Shown here piece by piece: positions 23,992 to 37,000 of a stretch of 64,000 bases of DNA (position 1 is the stretch's first letter; each line of letters starts with the position of its first letter). Made by a program: the position numbers and the translations under genes. The notes beneath the pieces were generated by a model. The model was not told the origin of the DNA and did not search any database. It saw only the letters and a program-made list of their open reading frames with translations. Source of the DNA: Sipunculus nudus (taxonomy: Eukaryota > Annelida > Sipuncula > Golfingiida > Sipunculidae); NCBI GenBank assembly GCA_026874595.1, contig CM049318.1:59804250-59868249 (forward strand). Direction: 5' to 3'.

Positions 23992-24897
23992 CTGATACCC
24001 CCCCCCCCCCCCCACACACACACACGCAATAATGAGGCCCTGATCTGCAGAGCCTGGTACGCTCAGTCAATTGTGCTTTGCGGGAGTTACCGTCAGAGAA
24101 ATCTCATATTTGCCCGAATTTCATGCACATTAACCCGATTTTCTTTTCTTTTCGCCTCCCGACCTTCGGACTTAGCTAGCGTAACCATTACAATTCCATG
24201 CCCGCCATTTTTGTTCGGTATCTCATGAGCTAAAAGGCAAAAGCGAAAAAGGCTGATGTGACCGACAAAAGTCCTTCTGGTGTTCATACTATTTCAACTC
24301 ATTTTTTATTATGATTTTGTCGAAAACTCGTTGACATTTGAAGAATTGTGTTATATTAGCCACACAAAAACTACGATTTTTTGTACGTAAGAATCGGTTT
24401 AATATACACCTGACTGTACATGTTTCGGTGTTTATACTTATTTATCACAATGTGCATATATTCATAACTTCCAGTTGTCTAAAAATCATGATAGTATGTA
24501 GCTGAAGGTGCCTGTCTATTCAAGCGTGGCCTGTATTCTATCCTTTTGACCCAAATATAATTTTCCATATTTTGTTACTCTGTCATCCGTGTCAACATGT
24601 TTCTTTTGTGTACATTCATGCCTTACCCTGTCTATGTAATTTTATTGTAAGATATAGACCACGCTACAATTAGTGTCGTATTTTATTTCGTCAGGGGCCG
24701 GGGGACGTTTTGTTAGAATGTAGGTTACTTCATGAATAAAAACCATAATCACCAGACAATATCATATTATTAAACAGGTTTACGATGTCCGGTACATATT
24801 TTCTGCTGTGCCGGATCGGCAGATTTAGTGTCAGTTGATTTGATGGTCCAGTTAGAGTTTACTCTAGCGGTCCTCTGTTTGTCTGTCTTTTTCTGTA

Positions 24898-24901
<4 letters not shown>

Positions 24902-24941
<40 letters not shown>
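24902..24941. repeat. (CT)n microsatellite
   Basis: A perfect CT dinucleotide run of about 40 bp. A poly-C run and an (AC)n run near 23998-24026 are similar simple sequence. Confidence 0.97.
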
Positions 24942-24943
<2 letters not shown>

Positions 24944-25489
24944 ATAATATACGTAGGTAACACGACTAAGACAACATAGCTTTGAATGTAAGTAATGTAA
25001 GTTATGCTTTCAACGCATTCCTTTTTAGTTTAGTATGACACGGCCTGGGACAAAATAATAAGCTTAAAGTCCACATGAAAAAAGGAAATTAAAACTATTG
25101 ATAATTTGAGGTCAACTTACATGAAGTCTTTGCCTAAATTAATGTAAAAACAACCAAGGAAATAAAAATTTACAAGTTATGCTTAGTAGAATATATCCTA
25201 ATCCGCTTATCCTTTATTGGCATGGCGACGCAAGTATGTTTACATGCACACACTAAATATAACAGGATCGCCAACACACAACTATGTACATGTACATAAT
25301 GCGCAGACTTTTTAAATCACCTATATATACTAGTTCTATAGGCATTACTTGGGCGATAAACAAAATTAATGGATGTAGTAGAGAAAATATTAGAATTTAT
25401 TTTTTTTTGTGATGAACAAGTTTTGCGAATATATGAGGGGCAAATGAAAGTGTTTGCAAGTTATATTTTATGACTATACTTAAAAGAAA

Positions 25490-25491
<2 letters not shown>

Positions 25492-25543
<52 letters not shown>
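25492..25543. repeat. (AT)n microsatellite
   Basis: An AT dinucleotide run of about 52 bp. Confidence 0.98.
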
Positions 25544-25545
<2 letters not shown>

Positions 25546-26034
25546 CAGTAGTTAATTATGAAAATAACGCTTTTTAGTCTGCCTTCTTTAAACCTTATCC
25601 CCAGAGCATTCCTCCTAGCTTCTTCTTAGAAGATATGGGTTTAATGGTTACTAAACTCCCCCACTTTGAGACTGTACACCGGGTTCGTAGCAGCTGCATG
25701 TATCTAAGTTGCCTCTAGCAAACCCTGACCTCGCAAAAATTTCGTAACCGTTCATGGCGGCTGCCATTCCGCGTACAGACTTAAAAGCGATTGTCGCAAG
25801 TCGCATGTCGGAATTCCGGTACACCACTATTGTGATGAAAATGTGCAGCTGAAATTTTGGTTTTGTGCAGTACTGAAGATTAGCATAGGGCACGGACTGC
25901 AAACCGCCTCCTATAAAAAAAGAACATCAAACCACTAGGAAGCGTCCAGAAACTCTTTTGTACGCTCTTACATATGACTGAACTTAAAACAAAATGAGAC
26001 TGGAATGCGTCCTTGTGTTTATCATAAACCCAAT

Positions 26035-26680
26035 ATTAAAGGAGTAGCCAGGATTTTTGTAAGGAAAGTAAACGAGAAAGCATCTCAGACATCCTACAGC
26101 AACTCCACTGGCTGCCTGTGCCACAGAGAATAAGCTTCAAAGTGCTTTGTCTAACACACATATGTGTTAATGGTAGTGTTCCAAGCCACCTTGCTGAGCC
26201 TGTGCGGCCATACCAGCCATCACGTAGTTTACGCTCTTGTGACCAGCATCTTCTCTGTCAACCAACTGCTCATACGAGAACATATGGTGATCGTTTTTTT
26301 CAGCGGCTGCGCCAAAACTATGGAACGAGGTACCCTTAGAACTCTGCATGTGTGATAATTATAACAGTTTCAAAAGACAAATGAAAACCTATCTGTTTCG
26401 GGTTGCATTTTTAAATTTATCGTTTTGTTCTTTATATACTTACCTACATTTAGTTACATTTATAATTGGAACATTATGAACTTTTAGTTGCAATTTATAG
26501 CATATGCTTACATCATATTTTTATTGTTTTTATCTCAATACAAATGGTTGATTTAGCTTTCTTTACTTTTTCTTAAAATGTTATCATTATAGTTTTATCT
26601 TCAAGTGTAATGGCGCCACTGAGCAGCACTTATGGCTGGATATTGGCGCGGTATTAAATGAATAAATATTATTAATATTA
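26035..26680 (+). pseudogene. LINE 3' fragment (CR1-like C-terminus)
   Basis: Encodes DILQQLHWLPVPQRISFKVL, then RPYQPSRSLRSCDQHL and YGDRFFQRL, ending near RQMKTYLFRVAF. This order (LHWLPV-RI-FK, RSLRS, YGDR-F, and a closing K-x-YLF) is the known conserved tail of CR1-like elements. At least one frameshift is present, and the copy ends in AATGAATAAATATTATTAAT. It is a 5'-truncated dead copy. Confidence 0.8.
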
Positions 26681-27689
26681 TTAATTGCCATTTATTTTCA
26701 CAATACCTTTCTCGTTCATCATATATTCTATGAGTAAAAATCATCATTTTCAGTAAAACCTCATTTCTATGATTAAAATTGCAGATTATTTATAAATATT
26801 GGTCAAAATAAAATTCGACCAGATTTGTCCATTTGAACTTGAACCTGACCTTTGAGGTCAAATGCCTCCTTGGCGACCGGGTGATTCTGAAACATTGGAC
26901 CATGGTCATACTTTCTAACGCGGTTGCCAGGCTTGCACAAAAAATTCAATCGAAAGTCTTTTATCGTCTTGGCTGGTCGACTATTTCTTCAAAACTTACG
27001 TTAAACAAAATGAAGTGTCATTTGATAGCCTTTATTTCGTAAACTGTACAACCTCATGGTGAAACTCACAAATCCTGATAATTAATGAATTAAAATGAAA
27101 ATTACATGTCGTAATAAATAAAAACTAACATTACTTAAAACTGGTACCGTTTGACGAAAACTGACGTCATTGAGGGAATTCCCGGGGATTCCCTCAATGA
27201 ATGATCAAATGACACAATTTCTATAACTACAGTTATTATGCCCATGAGTAAAATTACTTACTTTATCGATTACTTATTACATCAAGGTTTTACACTACAA
27301 AATTCGCTCTGGTAGGATTTTGTAAACATTCTATATATTTTTCTGTAATAATTATATGTAATTCGTCATATTTTCATTCATATATCATTGGTTGTGTTTT
27401 ATAAAATTGTTGTGTTTTTCTATATACAGGCATAAATCGTTGTACTCACAACAGATATTTTTAATGTATATTTGAACAAATCCTGAATATCCACATCAAT
27501 TACATAAATATTGTCCGTGAAAATATCTCAGAGTATCGTCTTAAGTTAGACTTTTTTTAAATTACATAGACAGAGCATACACTTACATATTTACACTCAA
27601 CCAATATCTGTTACATACTTATATATCGTCAAGCTTATTGCCTTGGAAGATATGCGTTTATCCCCGTTCTTGTGTTGATGTGTTTGTGT
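26681..27689. other. Intergenic, no gene recognised
   Basis: Holds a 13-bp-arm hairpin at 27167-27200 and, outside it, a partly matching inverted phrase (TGTCATTTGAT near 27017, ATCAAATGACA near 27204). This could be the core of a transposon remnant. No ORF of interest. Confidence 0.4.
27167..27200. repeat. Perfect 13-bp inverted repeat
   Basis: TCATTGAGGGAAT and ATTCCCTCAATGA flank the 8-base loop TCCCGGGG, forming a strong hairpin in AT-rich surroundings. Confidence 0.9.
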
Positions 27690-27990
27690 GCATTTGTGTG
27701 TGAGTGTGTGTGTGTGTGTTTGTTTGTTTACAACATAACTAACGAAATCATGAACGGAATCACACGAAATTAATTTTCAGGACACCTCGGAAATGGGTCA
27801 ATGAAGAATCGATTAGATTTTGGGGTGGGTCCGATTCATGATCCGGTTCCAACAGGGACTTCTAGGAATATTCACAAATGTCACACATGGCCAAATGGCA
27901 ATGGCAATATGGACCAAATAAGTGAATGCAAACACTTGTTGGAGAACATATGCACCAATGAATTTGGGAAAATGGGCCAATAAGTAATTG
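27690..27990 (-). repeat. Dispersed repeat family R1, copy 3 (inverted)
   Basis: The reverse complement reads 'cattcacttatttggtccat', 'taatcgattcttcattgacc', 'gattccgttcatgatttcg' and an (AC)n run. This is the same order as the copy at 15472-15745. ORFs here on both strands are chance products. Confidence 0.7.
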
Positions 27991-28823
27991 AAAAACAAGG
28001 GTTGCGGAGTACCTCACTTTTTGAACCACACACATGGCGGAGGCCTGCATTCCTGAGAATGCATAATTCAAGTTCAGCTATGAATTACTTGACAAAATTT
28101 CTGAACCTTTGGTCATTCACTGCTTCATGGTAGGGTGCTATTGGTATCATTTTATGCTAACAAGGCAACGTTTAATTACAAGATTGGGCAGTTCTTAAAA
28201 AAAAATTCCATAGAACATACCTTGCATGCAAGCAACAGACCTCACGCATGGCCAAACATAGCCAAATGGCGACGCAGTTCAAAGCATTTGTATTGAAAAG
28301 AAAGTTTGAATTGATAACTGGTCTGGTCAGTACGAATAAGTTAACGTATAAGTTACACATACGTCTAGAAATGTACCAGAACAAACACTTGACTTGAATT
28401 TCACGTGTGTCATTATCAAAATGAGACCCTCAAACAGCGTGAAACCCGGTGCGCCAATGTCAAGTTCGTCTTGGTGGTTAAACATCACTTGACTTGAAAG
28501 GCAAATGAATATTAAGTGCATAAAATAAGAATTGCAAAAGTTCTGTATTTCTAATAAAAGGCCAAGGTCACCATGCTCACAAGTATATACACTTTCTTTC
28601 TATATGTTATTACTGGAAAATGTTGTGATTGTTTTGTGTCTCTCAGGAAACTGATTGTTAAATTTAATCATTTATTTCAATAACAAAACCTTATAGAGAG
28701 CTATTAAAGACTTTTTAAAAGCATAGATCAGAATTTAATAAACAGCTGCAGTAACTGTTATGCTGAGACTTCAATATGCCACTTCTGACTTCTGACTTTT
28801 TAAAACTTCACGTGATCTGAATT
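27991..28823. other. Intergenic, no gene recognised
   Basis: Short ORFs only; no domain or RNA gene seen. Confidence 0.4.
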
Positions 28824-29120
28824 CTGTGGTTGGTTTATTGTTCGCTAGGGTTTCAAATTTGTGATATCGCGAAAGGAAAATTATTGCGTTATATTATAAT
28901 TGCGTGAAATTATATCAGATTTTCCATATTATTTTCAGATTATATTTCTATATTCGTCTATATAGAGGACAAGAATTTCTACTGTTTCTTGCGGGTCCTC
29001 ATAAAAATCTTAAATAATATATATGATGATGAATTGTTATAGGTAGTTTACTGATCGCAAAAATAGAACCCTCGCGAAACAATGAAAAATGAAAATCGCG
29101 AATATGAAACTTACCATAAT
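28824..29120. mobile_element. Diverged MITE related to the 61.4-kb element
   Basis: Starts CTGTGGTTGGTTTATTGTTC and continues 'gctagggtttcaaatttgtg', closely matching the left end of the element at 61404. The right end is degraded and its boundary approximate. Confidence 0.55.
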
Positions 29121-29633
29121 ATATAATTTGGTATGACAAACATTTTTTACTTATCTAATGGCATGCAAATTATCTGCGTATCACTGAAGAACACTCTATT
29201 TAAACTACTGCTATATCTTTAAAGAGCTTAAAATATTACTGTTAGTGAATGTAAGTGATATCAAAGATTGGCAAAGATATGAAAATATATCACCATTTAT
29301 TTACAAAAAAAGGTATTTTTTGTTTGAACGTCACGTCCATGTGTGTCTGTGTGTAATATATATAGAATTTGCGAGTCTAGTCTTTAAAAAATTAAACTGC
29401 ATAAAAATATAACTATTGTGTCGTCAATATCAAGTCTTATGCATATTGAGTTTGGACTCTCACAATAGCCGACCCTCTCAGGGCATTTTCACGTTTATTG
29501 TACATATATACACTAATTATTATTGTTTCCTTTATATACTTTATCATTAGAATTTCTTAAGGGTAGGTCCCTGGACTGTTGCTGCCTTTGTATACTGAAT
29601 GCAGATGAAGGTCACTGTATGATAAGGATGATA

Positions 29634-30115
29634 TACTAATTATTAAAGGTGTCCATTGGCCTGTTTTTAGAAAAGGAATTAATGTGATTTCTGTCTTCCT
29701 TTGTGTATATATTAATGGTCTAAGGGTAATTCTGGTTAAGGAAAGTTCAAATAATGCCTCCGTGAAGGATATATCAACGTATTATCAACAACATGATTGT
29801 AAAAACAGCAAAGCTGACACACGGGAAAAATATGTAACCTATATAAGGTGGTATACATATAGGTTACATGTATATATGCAGATGCAGACAGGTAACTTGT
29901 TGCAAAACGTCATTTGCAAAGCACTGGCTAAGCTGACTTGCTGCCCTTGTTTAATTTTTTAAAATTTTGTTGGGCCCCCACATATTATAAACATGTTGAT
30001 ATAAACAAAACAAGCAACCTGTGTGAGGTGATATCCACGTTTTCAGGACTATTTTTTATAAAAGCTGCAAGGGATTGCCATTGGTTTATAAAGGTCAGAT
30101 AGGTGGTTTGCCACT
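29634..30115 (+). repeat. Dispersed repeat family R2, copy 1
   Basis: About 480 bp shared with 54657-55115: 'aaaggtgtccattggcctg', 'gtatatattaatggtctaag', 'ttatcaacaacatgattgta', 'ggtgatatccacgttttcag' and a closing 'tttataaaggtcagataggtg'. A 92-codon ORF inside has no domain. The length and shared ends suggest a non-autonomous transposon. Confidence 0.75.
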
Positions 30116-31514
30116 TTGCAACTACCCAAACTTATGTAACTCGTAAACTGAAGGTCAGTATTATTTGGGATAGCACCTGCCTCATGTGTTCATGATATAC
30201 AAATCCCAGCCTATTGACACAGTATCCTATATCAGGCCAAGGCAGAAAAATTTTTGCCAACCTTCTATAGTTTAGGCATGGGGCTAGGAATAACTCTGAA
30301 GTCAAGGCATGTTGTTAATACATTAGAGCGAACCTGTATTATTCTATCCTATTTCATCTTCGTTGCCATGGAGGCACCTGCAGGGTTCAAACCGAGGACG
30401 TTCAGCTACAAGGTCCAGAGCTTTAAGGACCATAAGCAACGTCATACATTCATCATTATCATCAGCTTTACAACTGAGAGAAATAATATTGAATTAAAAG
30501 TATTTAGGATGATGCATTATCTGATGAAAGAAGATACAAAGGAAATAAGGTACATTTCCTCCAAACTGGATGTCTGTAACTGGAGAAAACTGCCATAGGA
30601 AATCTTATTCCATTTCATAATATGTTAGCACATTTCGGCAGAACGGGTAGGGTCAATTATGATCACATTTAGCGTGTTGAAAGGACTACACATTTGGACA
30701 ATGGACATTATTTTGCATGTATAATTTTATAATCAAAGATGGTATACAATATATTCAAATATGTCTTAGTATTGCTTGAGTCTTAAGTAAACTGCATGCT
30801 TTAACTATAGCCTGCTGATATAGGGAAATAAACGATGTGAGGTACACATTCGGATGCTTTTTCGGTATTTGGCGTGGATTATTGTCTATTTCCATAGTTT
30901 ACGTCGAAAAGTAGCTTGCGCCCCTTGGGGCTTTACAACACAAAAAGATTTAGTTTGAATGTTGGCTTAACAAAGAGGAGTTTGTAGATCCCAATAGGAA
31001 AATTACTTTGTGTGTACAATTTATAGAATTTTCATGGGCATTGACCGTATGTATAAATACAGTGAATTGTCAACTCATGTTAAAATCCACGACATAAAAG
31101 AACGCCACGAATAATATTCCCACAGTAAAATAATTACTGTTTAAAATCAAAATGTTAAAATAAAAAATATAATTACTTACTTAAATTTCACAAGAAGGAT
31201 GACCCAACTACATGTGTGCATATTATCCAAAACCAGAGTTTATAAATCCGTTATTGTTAGCCTTGTGTTGATTTGATAGCATGCTGAAGATCCTATTTCT
31301 CAAAGTGCCGAGAGAAAGTTAGGTCACGCGACCATATAAGTCACCAGACCGTCAACTCACTGCGCATGTAACTGGTCTATTACACAATTATTACCGTCAT
31401 AATGATATTCTGCGAAGGCAGCATGATCAAAAGTGTCAGGCAAATGTTACCTTAGTTACGTTTGTTAGTATATTCGTCTTTGCTGTTAGCTGAAATTGGA
31501 AGCTAAATTAGAAT
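30116..31514. other. Intergenic, no gene recognised
   Basis: The longest ORF, 30254-30598, encodes 114 residues with no recognisable domain and no splice or signal support, so I do not call it a gene. Confidence 0.4.
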
Positions 31515-31780
31515 TTAGTTAAAGGGGCTATTCCGATATCTGACCTTTATAAACTGAAGGTAATCCCTTAAGGCTTTAATAATATATAGGCCAGACAACG
31601 TGGATATCACCGCACACAGGCTGCTTGTTTTGTTTATGTGAACGTGTAAATAAAATGTGGGGGCCCGCCAAAATAATCAAAATAAGTTCAACAAGGGCAT
31701 CTGGAGGCAAGTCAAATAAGCCAGATCTTTGCAAATGGCATTTTTCAACAAGAGACCTTTCTGCGTTCTTATACATGCAA
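31515..31780 (-). repeat. Dispersed repeat family R2, copy 2 (inverted, partial)
   Basis: The reverse complement contains 'cagtttataaaggtcagata', 'gcctgtgtgcggtgatatcc' and 'agatgcccttgttgaactt', matching the 3' half of the copies at 29634 and 54657. It starts at the plain boundary 'aaaggggctattccgatat'. Confidence 0.7.
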
Positions 31781-32954
31781 CCTACTTCCATAGATTACAT
31801 GTTTTTTTCCCCGCTTGTCAACACTGTGTTTACAAACACGTTGTTGATCAACAAGATCATACATCCTTATAAGAACTTTCCATTACTGGAATTTCCCTTA
31901 GGTCATTAATAATACACAGAGGGAGCCAGAAATCACATAAATTCGTTCTCAAAAGGTTGGTGAATGGGCAGCTTTAAGAATGGATTTAACGTGACCGAGT
32001 CATATATTTGTGGATTGGCCGTGCTTAAACAATGGTACTTGCTATTAATATGCGTATTTATAAAGGTCTCAAAAGTAGCTGTCTCCAGTGGCCGTTTAAA
32101 CACTGTCTCAGTCCTTTGCGTAAATTTGCTTACATGCAAACCGAGGGTAAATAAAGTATAACATCTTTCACCACCATGCTGAGGTATTACATACTCTTGA
32201 TCCTGGCGATAAATGTCATCCATAACCGATCACGACTCATGTACCTGGTATATCTCCTGCTGTTTCACACTGACCCAATCATCAGCATTCCTCTGTACAA
32301 AACTATAGTGCCTTTTTTTCACATGAAAATATTAAAACCTTTTTTGTACATTAAACACTTAATTAAATTAAATCTATAAAATGATAATTTAGAGAGTTAA
32401 CAGAAAAAAGTCCGGGGCTTAACCTATATCTATACAAAACGGCCAGAGTTATAATTTGTGTTACAGGTATGCTGAAATAAATTATTTTTAATCAAATATC
32501 CAAAATTCATTAAAATATTTTAAAATGAGATAAAATGTACCAATATATGAGATCTTAATAATTTTCTAGATAGAAAAATGTCTCAGCTTTTAGAATATGT
32601 ATATGTAAAACCCAGAAATTTATTAAATAGTTTGCGTACATTATGGGTACACACTAAAACACGAATATTACAGGTCCCATGATGGAATAATGCGTATACC
32701 GCTATTTTCAATGTGGTAATTCGTATCCGTTGTTTGTGTATTCCTCATGTGCAGTAAAAACTTGGCGTCCTATGTAAAATAAATATAATAAGAATAAGTT
32801 TTGGTAACGAATGGAAAATGTTCAAATCGTGAAGACTGCAGAATTTTTGCATGGACGTGAATCTATATACCCCCTGTGTATATAAGAATGGTATGTAAGT
32901 ATATACAACATGTATGTATTTAATATGATAGCATCCTCATATAAAAAGTTTATC

Positions 32955-32998
<44 letters not shown>

Positions 32999-33957
32999 CT
33001 GTATCATCTCTTGTGTTGCTTAAATATTTCAATTAATTTCAGTTTTTTCCTGCCTGGATTCTAATCGAAAATATGCCCGTTAAACAGACAAATGTACTGC
33101 ATTACGGTATAATTTACGGTAACATCCTTTGCAAGAATACCTAAATTTATAATTTATCTAGGAATTTTTTAGATTTATAACTCATGAAATTTTCTTGATA
33201 CAAAATCAAATTATTGTTTCGTTTGTTGAAATAAGATTTTAAGTTTCAATATAAAAGATAAAAGAAAGTTGATATAGAAAAACGTTTAGAACTAACACGG
33301 CAATTCAGATCTTACAAGTTTAAAGATATTGTTATGTATATATAGTTTAATATTAGCCAAATACGGAGTGGCATGCTTTCATTGGGTGCCTAAAACAGCA
33401 AAATTTAAAAGAAATGTAATTATTTAATAATGTAAAAACATCATAAACACTATGAACAAAAATTGAAATTATAACAGTTTTATGGTTGATTTAAATGACA
33501 GGGCTTTTGTAAGGGATACCGCTTCGAGATATTCATTTAACATTTAGACCTCTCCAAGTCAGCCAGAGCCTTCAGTTCACATAGGTCTTTATGAAAATAT
33601 CTTTAAAACAAATAAGGTGCAACGATGACTGCAATACAGGTCAAGCGAAACTGTCTGTCCGGTTCAGAAGACTGTCAAAATGGGTCAAAGTCACAAAGTC
33701 ACAGAATGAGAACAGGCTCCATGTATTTAACTCTCTACTCGCCTCAGCACGCCAGCATTCACCGTCATTAGTGGGTCCGTGGACGGTCCACTTCTAGAAC
33801 CAGAGAAGACTTACAGAAGGAAAGCGCGGGCTGCACACAGCCGGACTTTGTGTAGCGTACCTTTTTTTTACTTTCGTTGGTCTGATTTTCGTCTCCTTTG
33901 AACAGAAGTGATATTTCGGAATTTTAATATTCTTGCCGTCAAAGGGAAGATATTAAA
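31781..33957. other. Intergenic, upstream of the VWA/TSP1 gene
   Basis: Short unsupported ORFs, including 31933-32223 on the minus strand. The region probably holds the promoter and 5' UTR of the downstream gene, but no clear core-promoter element was seen. Confidence 0.4.
32954..32994. repeat. (AT)n/(GT)n microsatellite
   Basis: A short AT run passes directly into about 32 bp of GT dinucleotides. Confidence 0.97.
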
Positions 33958-34025
33958 ATGCAAAGGACTTTCCTTTTGTCGTGTGCCATAGTGGCCACTT
34001 TAATTGTTCCGGCTTTTCAGCAAAG
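33958..34025 (+). CDS. Candidate signal-peptide exon of the VWA/TSP1 gene
   Basis: ATG followed by [19 protein letters not shown] and QQ, a typical secretory signal: short polar start, hydrophobic core, and a possible cleavage site near Ala-Phe-Gln-Gln. It is followed by a consensus gtgagt donor in phase 2. It is the only convincing signal-peptide exon upstream of the TSP1/VWA exons on this strand. The next recognised exon (38289) enters in phase 0, so at least one further exon must lie between, or the two do not belong together. Confidence 0.5.
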
Positions 34026-37000
34026 GTGAGTTTTCTACTGATTGTGATCTTCTGTAATAATAAAGCAAGCGCTTTATTTAAATGTCATTACTTTAGTTAA
34101 CATGTTAATTGTCGATGTCACCATTTCACTGCCATGTCAGAAAGAAAGATTTCACCCTGCACGGGGGTTTCAAGTTGTTCTCTCTCTAATTGTAACCCTG
34201 CTATTTTGGTTCAACGCCTCAGCAAAGAAGGCAATGAAAGTCCTGGATCATTTAAATTGTGAAAAGTCAGCATCAAATCTTTCGTCTATCTGCGTTTCTT
34301 AAAAGTTTTATTTTTTTTTATATGTTACATTTATAGTAAAAATTGTTCCTGATTTAGCAGTTATTTATGATACCCGTAAATAAAATATATCATAATTTTT
34401 CAAGAAGAAAAAAGAAAAAGACATTCCATACAATTGCCTAAACGGTTAACTCTTGTGCCGTGTATGTATTTTGCAAAAAAATTTAAAATTAATGGATCAT
34501 TATTTCCTTTACTATTTGTAAAATACAGAAATTTATAGTAAATATACTGTGGAGTTTTAAATCATAGAGTGATCACTGTTTTCTTTATTTTTCATGTACG
34601 TGCAGTACCGTAAGTATACACTTTTGTATATTTTTGTTAATAATTCCCATACCTGAGTATATATAATCGTCACTTACTAGTAACACTGCGGGTATACTAA
34701 CTAGTTAAAGAAAGGTTTCTGCTTAAAGATATCACATTTAACTCTATCCTACACTTTGTGTTCAAGTGTTAAATTTTTTCCTTTTAGTCTGTATCTTCCT
34801 CTTCTGACTGCTGGCTTTAACCGTTTCATCCATATATTTTGTGAATAACATTCGATGTGATATGGTTATTAATAGGCGGATCCAAATTTGTTGAAAGTGA
34901 GGGATGTGTCGTTTAGCCAATGGAATAATATCCTAAAGAGAGTTTTACAAGTCCATGCATTCGGTTAAAGCTATTAAATTTTGATAAACTCCTAAAACCC
35001 CTATCTTGACCTACCTCTGATATTATTTATATATAGCGACGTTTGAGGGTGATCTTGTCAATAAATGAAAAGAGCATTACTGCTGACACACGTATTAAAG
35101 CCCTGGCAAAAAGCACTTGAGTGTCCAAACTAAAAATACATCACATCCGGTAACAGCATGCGGAATGTTGTACATTTTGTATTAATGTATACATATTCCC
35201 TCTTTTAGATGATATGATTCTCTCTTCATGTAAGATTTAATACTTTTATCAAATAAATCAATGAAAAATAAATAAGTAACAATCTATGATATTTTTAAAA
35301 TGTCACAAAAGGTTCGTTTCCGAATTCATACATGTAATACTTTACCCCCTAAACACAACACTTTAAGTTTTCTTGGAACAAATATGTTTAGACAAATCAT
35401 ATTTTTTTATTACGTCTTGCAAAACAACCATCCTATTCATGGTATGAAATACCATGCATGCACATAGTCTCCTTTCATGAAACCATATAGATGAAGTGTA
35501 ACATAGTGGTCCTAGACAATTCAGCTATTCAATATAGATATGTCCTTATTATTAGTCACAGAAAAAAAAATAAAACCATAAGCAGAGTACCGTAAACCAT
35601 TACGGTAATATTTGTTTCATCATTGTACTGTGGAAATAATTGATTTATTCAGCTCAGCAGTTTTATTGTGGGAACACTTACATAGTGTAAAATTATTTAA
35701 TGCTTCTGTTTCTACGGTTACAATATCTTCATCTTCTATAAGACAAAATGGCCACCTATACTATTTAAAAACTAACGTTTAGGGTATGCATAAAGTTATT
35801 TTTATAAAAGCGACTTTCATGTGTGATTCTCTTCTGCAACAAGGGTTCGGTTATAAAAAAATGTCTGACATTCTAATTTGTCCATGACAGTCATCAAAGT
35901 AAAACAATGAGTGGTTTAACTACTTTTATTTAAGCTGTTCACAGTCTGTGTTTGGCATTCATGTGGGTGCGTGCATGCGTTTGAAGTCTCAAATAAAACT
36001 GTAAATAAAACAAATTGTCTTTCCAACGAACCATGCAGTGCAAAGAAGAAACTCATCCAAGCGTATCTGGAAAATTGTACTAAAAATCAGTGTTCCCTGT
36101 CAACGAAATAAATCAACCCTAGCTGTTTTATCTTCTGGACGCCCCCCGACTCCGTCACGGTTGGCCGTTTTCTGGTGCATGCCACGTGACCAGCCGGACC
36201 TGCGGTGTATCAAAATGGTCCAGAGCCTTTTGGTCGTAATTGACAGTACAAGAATCGCTGGAACCATTGCCAACAAATTTGGGCATTTAAATGTGTAGCC
36301 CAAACAAATGAATTCCGTTATTCACCACAGATACATGAATACATAAATATGACGTATTCACTTTATTCCACTGGAGGCATTCGAAAGCTTTAAAGAAAAA
36401 GATTTACTACTAACTATAGCTTAAGGAACATGCGTCGGAAAGTTGGAAAAGTGCACTTTGAGGAGGCACATAATTTGTTTTAGTTTAAGTTTTAATAAGT
36501 TAATAAGTTTGAGTAAAATCGAACAAAATTGAATTTTTATAATAAATTATAATTTATTAAGAATATATTAAATCTATTATACTTTAATAAATTAGTACAA
36601 CCTGCAAGTAAATGACAGAATATTTTGTCGAAATACGTCAAAATATGTAACAATAAATAAATATGTTTGCCGATATCCATATCCGTATCAGAGCTGCAAA
36701 AGTGTTTGCACCCTCCTCTCACTAGTTCCGAGATACAGATAAATGCTAGGTGCTTTCAGTGAATTCATTTAAAGGCTCAACAGTTTTATTGATGTGTACT
36801 TTGTCATCACTTTATGTGTCATTTTGATTCGTCAGAGGTTCTGGTTTAGGTCACCATGATAACAAAATAAAAATAAAACTAATTATTATACAAACTTGGA
36901 TAATAAAGTTCACTCGGGTATAACATAATACAATTGATCAAAAGACATTATTAATCCTTAATACCATGGCATAACACTTAGCCTATTTGTCTTCCATTGT

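Larger units (their letters stand above)
23992..26034. other. Intergenic, no gene recognised
   Basis: Simple repeats and AT-rich sequence. A stretch near 25600-25850 shares phrases such as 'aaaatttcgtaaccgttcat' with 48790-48910 and may be a diverged dispersed repeat. Confidence 0.4.

Noticed and set aside
30254-30598. 114-codon ORF
   Set aside because: No recognisable domain, codon pattern or splice context; length is within chance for the region.
36038-36298. 86-codon ORF in the large intron
   Set aside because: After its gcag acceptor it is open only in a phase that joins neither the exon at 33958 nor the one at 38289; no domain recognised and an antisense ORF is equally long.
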